Positions 47,795 through 59,258 of a stretch of DNA of 64,000 bases are shown one piece after another. A model generated the notes under the pieces. It was not told the DNA's origin, made no database searches, and was given only the letters and a program-made list of their open reading frames with translations. The position numbers and the translations under genes are program-made. The stretch is from Hevea brasiliensis (Eukaryota; Streptophyta; Magnoliopsida; Malpighiales; Euphorbiaceae). Every line of letters starts with the position of its first letter. The first letter of the stretch is position 1. The stretch spans positions 49,318,725 through 49,382,724 of the forward strand of contig NC_079510.1 of NCBI RefSeq assembly GCF_030052815.1. The letters run 5' to 3'.

Positions 47795-50700
47795 TGTAAC
47801 ATCCTCACTTTAGATAGTCCGTACAGTCTACTGTTCTGGTGACCAATATCTGTCCGGGCAGCTAAAATGTTTGAAATTTTAAATAGACTAGAGTGAGGAG
47901 TTATAAAGAAACTAAATAATGCTCATACCAATCAAGGAAAATTTATAGGAACGAAATACTCTAAGGTTAAACGAGCCGAAACACCAGGGATGAGTAACCC
48001 GAAAGGGAAGTGACGGTGAAGGCCGTTAGCAACCCTAGACCCAGGGGAAAAATTATAAAATAATTTTTAAGACTCCAAAGAAGGGTCATTGAGGTTCTTA
48101 TAGCATTAGAATGCCAAGAAAATGCTTAAAAAAAATTTTATATTGGTACACACAATTTTAGCTCCTTAAGCCAAACGGAGGGCATTTTGGTCATCTCGTC
48201 TTCAGAGATGATTTTTGGCCAACTTGTCCAGTTAAATAAATAATTTATATGACATAAAATATGAATAAATGTTGTTAAAAATTTAATTAAAATTAAATAG
48301 ATAAGAAAAAGATAGAAAATGAGAAAAAAAGAGGATTATGACATCATTATGATGTCATTACTATTCTCTCACCCAATCACATGTTGACACATGGTACTAA
48401 TATGTTTAAAAAGACTTAATGGGCAAAAAACAAAAGAAAAAAAAATCAGAACACTCTTGCTCCTTCTTCTTGCCGTTTCACTCTCCCTCCATGGCCACCA
48501 TTATCAAGCTTTTTAAAGCTTGATTTTCATAGTTTTTACCCAACTAAACCCTATATTCCCAACACAAAAAATTATTCTTACATCTTGGTGAGTTTTTTGG
48601 GAGAAAAAAGAAAAGAAAAAGAAAAACCCTAGCAAGTTGGAAATTTCACTCCATTAGAGGTTTGTGACCTAACCTTGATTTTCTCTTTAAATTCATGTTA
48701 AAGGACTATGATTGAGTGTAAATTACAAAGAAATTTATTAAATACCATATGTATGCCCATCCCATATTTTCAGCAGCCTTGGTTGGGGTAAGATTGTGAT
48801 GACTTTTATAGAGCTAAAATGGTAGTATGGCTGCCTTGGTATTAATCTCTTAAGTGGAGTGATGAAATGCAAATTATAATACATAGTTTGTGATAGTTGA
48901 GTTAGGGTTTGGGATGAAAATGAGACTTTGATTATGTGATGATGAAAGTAGGTTTTAATGGTCAATTAGTGACCATTTGGTTTTGTTTGAATAAAAAATG
49001 AAGTGGGTTGTGTAGTGGGAATTGAGTTTGGTGTGGCTGCCCTTGGTGACTTGCAGGACTGGGCATGAGTCTAGCAGGTTTGGGCAGCAATAACTGGAGT
49101 TGTAGAGGTTCAATTGGTGCAAGGCCAATTGTACATGAAACTAGACACATAATAGCACAACTTTGGTGAAGAAACTATGCCTAGAAACTAAACCAAGTTG
49201 ACCTAAAGATTGCCCTAATCTGGGCGACCTGCATTTTGCCTGGGCAAAATGACCAAATGAACAGTGTTTAGTCATTTGGCCATAACTCAGTGTAGAAAGG
49301 TCCAATTGACCTGAAATTTTACCAGCAACAAGATGAGATATAGACCTACAACTTTCATGAAGAAACCTAATCCAAATTATGACCATAACATATTCAAAAA
49401 GTGACCTATAATTACTGCTCAAATTACTTTAGATTTGGTCAGTCCAGAAATTTTGGAAAAATTATAATCCGGCCAGTTGTGGTTTTTGAGCCATAACTTG
49501 AGCTACAAAACTCCAAATTGAGTGATTCAAAAAAGAAAATATAACTAGACAAAATAGGAACAACTTTCATGTTGATCATTTTACCAAATTCCCACTGAAA
49601 AAATGACTAATGGAACAGTAAACACAAAGCTTGAAAACTAAAAATTTTGAACAATTAACAATAAGCTTAGTAATGGTATTGGCAACCAATACCAACAATT
49701 TTAGAATGCAAAATGTGGTATGTTGGGAGTATTAAAACCAATGTACCTATTGTCCATGTAAAAGTCAACATTTTGTTGACTAATGAATTAAATAGTACCC
49801 AAAACTTGAATTTCAAGAATTATGAAACTTAAAAGTGTAATATGCCCTAGTATACCTAGCAAGATTGGTTTGGATAGATTGGCATGCCAATAGGGTTCCG
49901 TTAGCAGTACTGCATATGGCTTTAGGCCATTCTGTGTTTTATGGCCTCACGTGCCAATCTGTGATAAAATAGCCTTTGGCTATGTTGATTGAGATATTAT
50001 ACTTGGGTTTTATCCCTGCTAATTATTACAGCTTATTAGCTATTCTGTTGCACACCGGGAGACACAATGTGACCAATGGTGTGATGGTCCGAGGTACTTA
50101 GTACCCAGTGCCAATTTACCCATTTATCCATTTCAGTCAACTAACATGGGTTACTCGGGCAATGATAATAAATCTCACCAAATTTTAATTGATTAATACT
50201 GTAATAAATATCAGAAATTAAGTCTACCTAAAATCTAAACATATATTCTACATATTTATATTATGTTAGTTATTTTATTTTATATTGTCACCACTAAGCA
50301 GAATTGCTTAGCGAGTCGCTTTTGCCACGCGCAGGTACTGGAGACATAGTTGGGGAGTCCAGCAGACCTCATACAGGGTGAGCTTTCAGATCTGCACTCA
50401 GAGTTCAAAGTCACCTCACATTGCAGTGCATTTGGTAGGACATTAGGCCACTTTTGGTATTTTGGTGTTTTGTATTTTGTAAACTTCTGTAATGAATATT
50501 ATAAATTCATGTAATTATGTTTTTGATGTAACTATCTATGAATTATGTTCAGTAATAAATGTGAGCATTTCTCATTGAGTTGACTGTAATATGAATTGAA
50601 TTAAATTTTGAGATACTGAAGTCAATTGAGAAATTGCTGAGAATATATTGGTGGTTGACTGAGAATGATGTGATGATTTTATTGGAAGTGTTTTTTACAG

Positions 50701-50900
50701 ATTCAGAAGAACTATTTTTTCAATTTATAGCCGGCACTCTGCCAGATTTTCTATAAAATTTGTGAAAAAATTTAGATTAATAAAAAATTGTAAATAAATA
50801 AGTAAAAAGGGTAAATTGAATTGAAATATGATTTGGTGCTCCGGCACACTGTGTGGCATATCTTGCTCGGCTACACTATAGATGGGTAAGGGGTGTCACA
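47795..50900 (+). mobile_element. solo LTR D (3.1 kb, Gypsy-type) inside LINE C
   Basis: It begins TGTAACATCCTCAC and ends GGGGTGTCACA, with GACGC on both sides (47790-47794 and 50901-50905). Joining the flanks at one GACGC restores continuous RTE sequence (...AATGACGCGCTACATC). No gag, pol or second LTR lies inside, so it is a solo LTR. The start resembles LTRs of Tekay/Del-like chromoviruses as I remember them; that assignment is weak. Short minus-strand frames at 48738-49422 are chance frames. Confidence 0.87.
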
Positions 50901-50905
50901 GACGC

Positions 50906-53900
50906 GCTACATCAGAATCCGGGTGTAGTGAGAAATATACAAGGGTGTAGGGCGTTCACCGAAAGCGACGTGCCATGCCGGCGCCCGGGTGTGGTCTTAA
51001 GTGAGCAAGGGTTCCCACATTATGGACGGGTGTGGGTAAAGAAGTTAGTCCATAGGACAAATAGTAGAACAGAGAGTGGAACAGAATATAAGATAGACAT
51101 AGAAAACAACAGAATATATCATAGAAGGAGACCACTTAGGAAAGAGCAGGATAGGAGGAGGATCAAGGTCGGCACTTGAAATGTCGGATCACTTACAGAA
51201 AAATTAATGGAGCTTGTGGATACCTTAGAAAGGAGAAGGGTGAATATTGCTTGCATTCAGGAGACTAAATGGATAGGAGAGAAAAGTAAGGAAGTGGGTA
51301 ATTCAGGATACAAACTGTGGTTTACCGAAAAGGAGAGAAACAAGAACAGAGTAGGCATAATTATAGACAGGACATTGAAAGACGCATTAATAGCTGTGAA
51401 AAGAGTAGGAGATAGAATTATACTAGTAAAGCTAGTACTAAAAGGAGAAACAAAAAATATAGTTAGTGCTTATGCCCCAAAAATAGGACTAGACAGTGAG
51501 AGTAAATAAAAGTTTTGGGAAGATATAGATAATTTAATGTAAAGCATACCGAATGAAGAAAACATTTTCATTGGAGGAGATTTGAATGGATATGTAGGAA
51601 GTGATAGACAAGGTTATGAGAATGTTCATAGAGGTTTTGATTTTGGCAGTCGAAATAAGGAAGGAAAAAGCATCCTGGATTTTGCTATGGCATATGACCT
51701 AATACTAGCAAATACCTACTTTATAAAAAAAGAGTCACATTTAGTAACTTTCAAAAGTGGGCAATATAGAAGCCAAATCGACTTCCTCTTAACCAGGAAG
51801 ACAAATAGAGCTCTATGCAAGGATTGCAAGGTCATTCCAGGAGAGGCTTTAACAAGTCAACATCGGTTGGTGGTCTTGGATGTCAAGTTTAGGAACAATT
51901 CAAGTAAGGTCAGAAAAAATAGTGTAGCTCGAACAAAGTGGTGGGAGTTCAAAGGAGTAAAGCAAGTGAAGTGCAAAAATGAGCTTCTCGAGTTCGAAGT
52001 ATGGAAGCTGGGTATGAAGGCTAATGATATGTGGATACAGATGGCATCAAATATTAGAGAAACAGTTAGAAAAGTACTTGGAGAGTCTAAAGGACATGGA
52101 CCACCCTTAAAAGAGAGATGGTGGTGGAATGAGGAAATACAAAAGGCAGTGAAGAGAAAAAGGGAATGGTATAAGAAACTACGTAAATGTGATAATAATG
52201 AGGCATATGAATAGTACAAGATAGCAAAGAAAGAGGCAAAAAAAGCAGTTAGTCAAGCAAGAGCACAGGCCTTTGAAAAGTTATACGAGAAACTTGAAAC
52301 TAAAGAAGGAGAGAAAGATATTTATAGATTAGCAAGGAGGAGAGAAAGAAAATGTCAAGATCTTAATCAAGTTAAGTGCATTAAGGATAAAGAAGGAAAA
52401 GTGTTGGTGAAAGATGAGGACATTAAAAAAAGATAGAGAAATTATTTTAATGATCTCTTTAATAATAGTCAAAATAGTAATAACGTGAATATAGACTATA
52501 GAACAATAGAAAAGAATGTGAATTATACTAGAAGGATTAGATCTTTAGAAGTAAAGAAAGCACTTAAGAGAATGAAAGTGAGTAAAGCGTATGGACCCGA
52601 TGAAATACCAATTGAAGTGTAGAAGTGTTTGGGAGATATGGGAGTGGTATGGTTAACTAAATTATTTAATAAGATTCTAAACTCAAAGAAAATGCCTGAT
52701 GAATGTAGGAGGAGTATTTTAGTTCCTATTTTTAAAAATAAGGGAGACATACAGAGTTGCTCAAACTATAGGGAAATTAAACTCATGAGTCATACTATGA
52801 AGTTGTGGGAGAGAGTTATGGGGCATCAACTACATCATGATACTTCTATCTCTCTCAATCAATTTGATTTCATGCTCAGTCGTTCAACTATGAAAGCGAT
52901 CTTTCTCATTAGAAGCTTGATGGAAAAATATAGAGATGTGAAGAAAGATCTACACATAGTTTTTATTGATTTGGAGAAGGCTTATGATAGTGTTCCAAGA
53001 GATATCTTATGGAATGTGTTAGAATAAAAGAGGGTATCTATTAGGTACATACAAGTGTTGAAAGATATGTATGAAGGAGCAACTACTATTGTGTGTATAG
53101 TGGAAGGGGACACAAGAGATTTTCCGATCTCAATTGGATTACACTAAGGATCAGCCATAAGCCCTTACCTTTTTACATTAGTTTTAGATGAATTGACGAA
53201 ACATATACAAGAGAGTATTCCTTGGTGCATGATATTTGCGGATGATATTGTTCTGATAGATGAGACATGAGAAGGAGTCAATAGAAAGCTAGAGCTTTTG
53301 AGAAGTACTCTAGAGTCAAAGGGTTTTAAGTTAAGTAGAACGAAGACAGAATACATGCATTGCAAGTTCAGTGAAGGCCAAACAGATGATAGGGAAGGAG
53401 TTAGTTTGAATGGAGTTGTACTGTCCCAAAGTAATCACTTTAAATATCTAGGCTCAGTCCTTCAAGTAAATGGGGGATGTTAGGGGGATATTAGTCATAG
53501 GATTAAAGCCGGATGGTTGAAGTGGAGACGTGCCACGGGAGTTTTATGTGATCGTAAGATTCCCAATAAGTTGAAAGGAAAATTTTACCGTACAGCCATA
53601 CGACCGGCTATGTTATATAGTAGTGAGTGTTGGGCACTGAAAGAGTCGTATGCGTCTAAGATAAAAGTTACAGAGATGAGAATGTTAAGGTGGATGAGTG
53701 GCCATACTAGACTAGATAAAGTCCATAATGAGAGTATTAGAGAAAAGGTAGGAGTGGTGCCAATTGAAGATAAGTTGAGAGAAGGAAGATTGAGGTGATT
53801 TGGTCATGTGAAGTGTAGACATACGGAAGCTCCAGTTAGACAAGTAGAGCACATTAGGTTAGAGGATAGAAAGAAAAAAAGGGGTAGACCTAAATTGACT

Positions 53901-54017
53901 TGGAGGAGAGTAGTACAACATGACCTAGAAGCATTACATATTTCTGAGGATCTAACCCAAAATCATTTAGAGTGGAGAGAGTGAATCCATATAGCCGACC
54001 CCAAATTTTTGGGATAA
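50906..54017 (+). pseudogene. RTE endonuclease-reverse transcriptase ORF of LINE C (stops)
   Basis: A single frame extends to TAA at 54015-54017 with about ten in-frame stops. The endonuclease opens at about 51165 with RIKVGT.N, in which the conserved Trp codon is TGA. It then shows CIQETKW (about 51255), GGDLNGYVG (51574-51600), QIDFLL and SQHRLVVLDVKF. Reverse transcriptase follows from about 52540, with [38 protein letters not shown], and FADD at 53235-53246. The C-terminal part has CWALK and MRMLRWMSGHTR, typical of this clade. Such ORFs are often mis-annotated in plant genomes as craniofacial development protein 2-like. The true start is unclear because D sits near the 5' end. Several stops are TGG to TGA or CAA to TAA type changes, as expected for a methylated, decaying copy. 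Confidence 0.92.
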
Positions 54018-54023
54018 AGACTT

Positions 54024-54043
54024 AGTTGAGTTGAGTTGAGTTG
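54024..54043 (+). repeat. TTGAG tandem tail of LINE C
   Basis: Four near-perfect TTGAG units end the LINE, directly before the 18-bp TSD. They are the 3' signature used to recognise the second copy at the right window edge. Confidence 0.9.
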
Positions 54044-54061
54044 TCCTATATACACATATAA

Positions 54062-54459
54062 ACTCTCTAAAAGCAAAACCCCAAATTATAATTGGTTGGT
54101 AAGGCTTGAGAAGCAAAATTGGGGGTTGCCCATTGGTGATCTTGGTTTGGACAAGCTAGAGGGACAACACTTGAGGCCCTAGGAGCTTCCTAAAGTTGTC
54201 AATTGCATCCATAGTACATCAAAGAGGTTAGTGCCCAAATTCCTCTTTCAAATTAGGATTTAATTGAATTAATTTGTTAATTCACAATCTTGAATGACAA
54301 ATGAAGATCCTAATACATATTAAAAGTGTTTTAATATGCAATTGAGAATTGAAATTAATTAGATACATAAGAGATGTGGCATGATGCATGACACCCTAGA
54401 AAAAAAAATTTTGAAATTCAATGCTCCAATGCACCAATAATCATGCTTCCGCTCCTCCA
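54062..54459 (+). repeat. 3' LTR of element A, last segment
   Basis: It resumes after the TSD of C and ends GCTTCCGCTCCTCCA, matching the 5' LTR end GCTTCTGCTCCTTCA. The TSD GTCTA follows. Confidence 0.92.
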
Positions 54460-54464
54460 GTCTA

Positions 54465-54913
54465 CTAGCAGCAAATATCAGTATTTCATAGCATTGATTA
54501 AAAATCTAGACTCTGCATGTACTAGGAATTTTATATTTAGCGTGGGACTGTAAAAGATTATTTGTTTTGAAATTGTAAACCTATATTTATGCATGTGTGG
54601 TTGAATGGGATGAATATATACCTTGGATGAGTAAGCCAAGCTCCCATTTGATATAATTGTTATGTTGAGGATTATGAGGGTGAGCTGAACTCTCCAAATG
54701 GATATATTTTATAATTACAGGTCGGATGAGTCAAGAACTCCCTGTTGGATAGTCGAGGTTATGGTCGAACTCTATCCGATTAGTTTCTTGAATTGGGACT
54801 TAGAGTATGGGCTTCATGGTTGGGCTAGAATAGTTAGGCTTACTACGGACTTTGGGAGCCTTATACTAATCCAAGTCTTAATGCCGGTCCGACACATAAT
54901 TTGGGTCGTGACA
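54465..54913 (+). mobile_element. solo LTR E, right part
   Basis: It continues E after the GTCTA duplicated by element A and ends GGGTCGTGACA, followed by TTTTA (54914-54918). Together with 22736-24979 it makes one LTR of about 2.69 kb. Open frames here are not genes. Confidence 0.82.
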
Positions 54914-54918
54914 TTTTA

Positions 54919-55765
54919 CTTCTTAATTTTGATTATGACCCAAAACCCATATTGGATCTTTACCCAAAATGGTTATTTATTTATCCAATTACAAATGAAG
55001 AAGTGTGGTTTTTTATCAGTTTAAAAAACATCTTTAAATGTGTTTTAATATGTGTACACCTAATTATATGAACTTAAAAGACATCTTTTTAATAAGAATC
55101 TTAATATGTTAATTGGCCAATGCTAAGTTGGATTACCTTTATTAATGGATCATTAATTAGAATCTCCAATCACCTTACTTTCAATATGACCAGCTAAGTT
55201 GAAAAGAAAAAAAAATATGACCAGCTAAGAAAGGATTTTTTTTTTCTTTCTACATTAGTTGCCATATAGCTTCATTCCCAGTTCTTACACTTTTAGGAAA
55301 TATAAATTAGGGCAAAGCACTTTAGTACTCGGTATTTTAGCCTTTTTAGTATTGAAAGTATGCTTTGTTTTGTTTTAATTAAAAACAGTAACTTTAGCTG
55401 CATTTTTACCGTAAGGATAAATTACTAATGATGTTAAATGACGTTGACATAACCCATGTATGACATGGCGCTAACGTGACACTATGCATGATGCGGTGAT
55501 GACATAGCATGTCACGCCAATGCTACATCTTACATGGATGCCATGTCATCAAATTTTATGTTATAATTCATTTTGTCACTTAAGTGTAAAAAAGTAAAAG
55601 TACATACCTTAAATTATAAAAATATGAAAGTACAAGTCCTAAATTAAAAAAAAATAAAATTCAATCCCTAAATGCTAAAGGCATCAAAATTTTAAAAGTA
55701 AATGAAAAAAATAAGGAGAGAGAGATATATAATGAAAGATAATGAGAGAGAGAGAATGAAAGATT
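54919..55765. other. intergenic DNA right of the retroelement nest
   Basis: No gene is seen. It holds pyrimidine and A/T tracts and a segment rich in ATGACATGGCG-type words at 55440-55560 (several TGACA/TGACG near-repeats). The last 60 bases are GA-rich (GAGAGAGAGA). Confidence 0.4.
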
Positions 55766-57451
55766 AGGGGTGTAAACGAACTGATCTGAGCTTTTAATGG
55801 TTCAAACTCAGCTCATTATATTTTTTTTAAGGCTCGAGCTCGACTCAAACTCTATTTGAGCTTTAATTTCAAGCTCGAGCTCGGTAAATTATATACATAC
55901 TAAACTTAAGCTTGTTCAAGTTTGGCTCACATCAAACTCATTTATAATATAAACGAACCAAACTCGAGCTTGGCTCGTTTATAACATAAATAAGCTAAAC
56001 TCGAGCTCAAAAATCAAGCTTGAATTCGAGCTCGACTCAAGCTTGTTAATATTATTATATTAAAATAAAATTTAATTTCATAAAAATATATTAAAAATAA
56101 TTTAATTATAATTTAAAATATATTTAATTTTAATTAAAATATTTTTAAAATTGAAAAAAAAAAGTACTAAGGAGATCATTTGGGCCCCACATGCTAGCTT
56201 GCTAACCAGTCAACAATAAATTGGGGAGAAGTGGCTTCCCTTTTATAAGGAAGTCATAGGTCTCCTCACCTCTTTCTATCCGATGTTAGACTTAGGATTT
56301 TTTTTTTAATTATAAACTTTTATTTTTATTTTATATAAATAATTTACTATAATAAAGGTCTAATGACACAATATAATGTAGTATAAATAATTTACAATAA
56401 TAAAGGCTTAATGGCACAATATGACGTATAATTAAAATTTTATCATATTTATTATTATATTTATAAATTTTTAAGATTTAAATTTAATTAAAATCATATT
56501 TATATTATACACACGCTTAATCTAATTTCATGAATCTTAACTAAACTCAATAGTATTATAATTTAAATTTAATAGATTAACAATTTAATTTTTAAGAAAT
56601 AAGTGGACAATATTAAATACAAAAATATTTAAGAAAGAAATTTCTAATTGATGTATAAAGAGAAAGTGCTTAGAGAGAGAGAAAAATAATAGTAATAGAT
56701 AGATAGCTTAGTATTAAAATTGAATATTAATCTTTTAAAGGTTTAAAGTTCACATAAAAAAGAACTAGTCAAAGAGATTGAAAGGAAGAGAGACTACATA
56801 TGGAGAGAAAATAATAATAATTATTGGATATATTAGTGTTAATTTTGAAGCTTGATCTTTTAAAAGTTTAAAATCTTGATAGAATAGGAAGGTAGGAAGA
56901 GAGATATGTTTCATGTTTCAAATCATACCAACACCAAAAGTATGTAATTTCAATTTATTTAGTAATTTAATATAGAAAAAATACTTCACTATAATTTTTA
57001 TGTATTTATTATCTAATATTCTAAATTTATTCTCATATAAAAATTAACTTATTTTTGTAAAAAAAAAAAAACTAAAGCACAAATAACTATATAATTATAA
57101 ATATATTTTATATATTGTTTATATCATATTTTTAAATGTCATATTATTTTTAAATTAATTATAAACAAAATAAATATATTTATAACATCATGAAATTACA
57201 ATAACTAATATAAATGTTTTTGTAAACGAGCCTATAAATGAGCCTACTAATGAACCTATTTAACAAGCCAGTTCATGAGCCAGCTCGCGAGTTTATAAAC
57301 GAGTAGAATACTACTATGCTCGAGCTAGGCTTGTTTATTAAATGAACATAAAATTTGAGCTCGAGCTCAACTCGTTTAGAAAATGAGCCGAGCTTTCATT
57401 GAGCCGAACTTCAAGTAGCTCACGAGCGGCTTGGTTCATTTACGTCCTTAT
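55766..57451. mobile_element. nonautonomous hAT-like element with subterminal repeats
   Basis: The left end reads AGGGGTGTAAACGAAC and the right end, in reverse complement, AAGGACGTAAATGAAC. These are inverted ends of a type common in plant hAT elements. Both subterminal regions (about 55785-56040 and 57220-57430) are dense in GAGCTCG/CTCGAGCT motifs, which in hAT elements are transposase binding sites. The middle is AT-rich and has no transposase. The flanks GAAAGATT and AAAAGATA agree at six of eight bases, so an 8-bp TSD is possible but decayed. It is about 1.7 kb, too short for an autonomous hAT. Confidence 0.65.
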
Positions 57452-57461
57452 AAAAGATAAC

Positions 57462-57475
57462 GAGAGAGAGAGAGA

Positions 57476-57527
<52 letters not shown>

Positions 57528-57538
57528 GAAGGAGAAGC

Positions 57539-57608
<70 letters not shown>

Positions 57609-57720
57609 TATGGGGAGAGATAGAGAAATATTGATTCTCCATTGTCTCTCCCTTCATCTCTGCCTCTTCCTCTTTCTCTCTCTGTATCTCCCTTCTCTCT
57701 TTCTCTCTCTTTTTGTTATG

Positions 57721-57754
<34 letters not shown>

Positions 57755-57836
57755 ATTCTCTCTCTTTTCTTATTTTTTTCATGTATGTTTAAAAGCGTGG
57801 AAGTTTTGAATTGTGTGTGTGTGTGTGTGTGTGTGC

Positions 57837-57880
<44 letters not shown>

Positions 57881-57990
57881 GCAAGAGACAAAGAGAGAGA
57901 CATAGGGAGGAGAGAGAGAGAGAGAGAGAGAAAGGAAGAGATATAGAGAAAGAGGAAGACATAGTGAGAGAAAAAGGAAGAGGGAGAGAT
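57462..57990. repeat. compound microsatellite GA / GT / GA / CT / GT / GA
   Basis: In order: (GA)n 57463-57524, (GT)n 57539-57558, (GA)n 57558-57600, CT-rich 57640-57715, (CT)n 57721-57752, (GT)n 57812-57834, (GA)n 57840-57876 and more GA-rich sequence to about 57990. The GA and CT arms are complementary, so the strand can fold back. Long translated Ser/Leu and Arg/Glu repeats on both strands are artefacts of this array. Confidence 0.95.
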
Positions 57991-59087
57991 TAAGAGAGAC
58001 GCTTAGGATACTAAAGTGTACTTTTCCTATAAATTATATATATATATTAATGTTTCTTTATTTATAAATTTAAATTAGAATTCATATCTATCTATATATC
58101 TGTATATGTCTTTAAATTAAAACAAAGAGAAAGTGACCCTCTCTTTATGTAGTATTTTTAATTATCTTTTAAAAAAAAATTGAATTTTTTCTCTATTTTT
58201 CTACATTTTTGATTAGATCAATTAATATATTTTTAAAATTTAAATTTAATATTTTTATTTAATTATTAATTATGACATTAGAAATAAAACTATATTAATT
58301 ATATTCATTGTATATCTCTCCATTTTTCTACATTTTATTATTATTAATTTTTAGAAATTTTAAAGTTTTTTCATATTTTCTACATTTTGACCGGATCAAT
58401 TACTATATTTTTTAACTTTAAAAATTAATATTAATTTTTTATTTAAAAATTAATATTATTTTTTTATTTAAAAATTAATATTATTTTTATCATTAATTAT
58501 AATTATATTTTTGTAAATCTAACCATATTATGAAAGTTCATTATATATTACTATTTTTCTATTTTATAATTTTTAATATCTAAAGTTCTAATTATTAGAA
58601 GCATTATTTTAAGCAAATATTTAATATGAGGTTACTTTTTCATTCATCAACGTAGTAAATGAAAAAAAAAATACATATAAAAATTAATTTTAAATTATGT
58701 AAAAATTAATTTTATTGAAAATTAATGTGATTAATTTCTATTAAAAATCAATATAAATTTACAAATGTATATAAAACTTAGTGTAAGAATGAATTACATT
58801 ACAATGTAGTATGTAGATATTGATATTGTAATGTATTATGAGTTACAATTTAATTAACAAAAGTTTAGAAATTTAATTTAATATTAAATTAAATATTGAT
58901 AAAAAAAAATAAGTAAACATATAAGAAGAAAGGGAAACTATTCTTTAACTTTTTCGTACTCGCGCTAATTGCCCTGAATAAAAATTCAAAAAATGTTAAA
59001 ATTTTAAAATAATGAAAATTTTGTATATGTGATATTTAATATTTTAATTATTGTTAGTATTTATTATTTCACTTATATTGAACTTTT

Positions 59088-59129
<42 letters not shown>

Positions 59130-59219
59130 GGTTTTTAAGAATTAAAATAGAGAATATGAAAAAGGATATGCATGCATATTGAAATAATGAGAATCTTATT
59201 GGAGATTTCTACAATAATG

Positions 59220-59258
<39 letters not shown>

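Larger units (their letters stand above)
47646..54043 (+). mobile_element. RTE-type LINE C, split by solo LTR D
   Basis: Without D the element is about 3.29 kb, the usual size of plant RTE LINEs. A 149-bp 5' part (47646-47794) precedes D and the remainder follows from 50906. One frame codes for an apurinic endonuclease and a reverse transcriptase. The 3' end lacks poly(A) and instead has tandem TTGAG units (about 54024-54043), as expected for the RTE clade. It is flanked by an exact 18-bp TSD, so it is nearly full length. Confidence 0.93.

Noticed and set aside
48738..49422. Minus-strand frames inside solo LTR D
   Set aside because: No domain, and the region is bounded by LTR ends and a TSD.
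57448..57946. Three long frames coding for Ser/Leu, Thr/His and Arg/Glu repeats
   Set aside because: They are translations of the dinucleotide array and lack any complexity expected of a protein.
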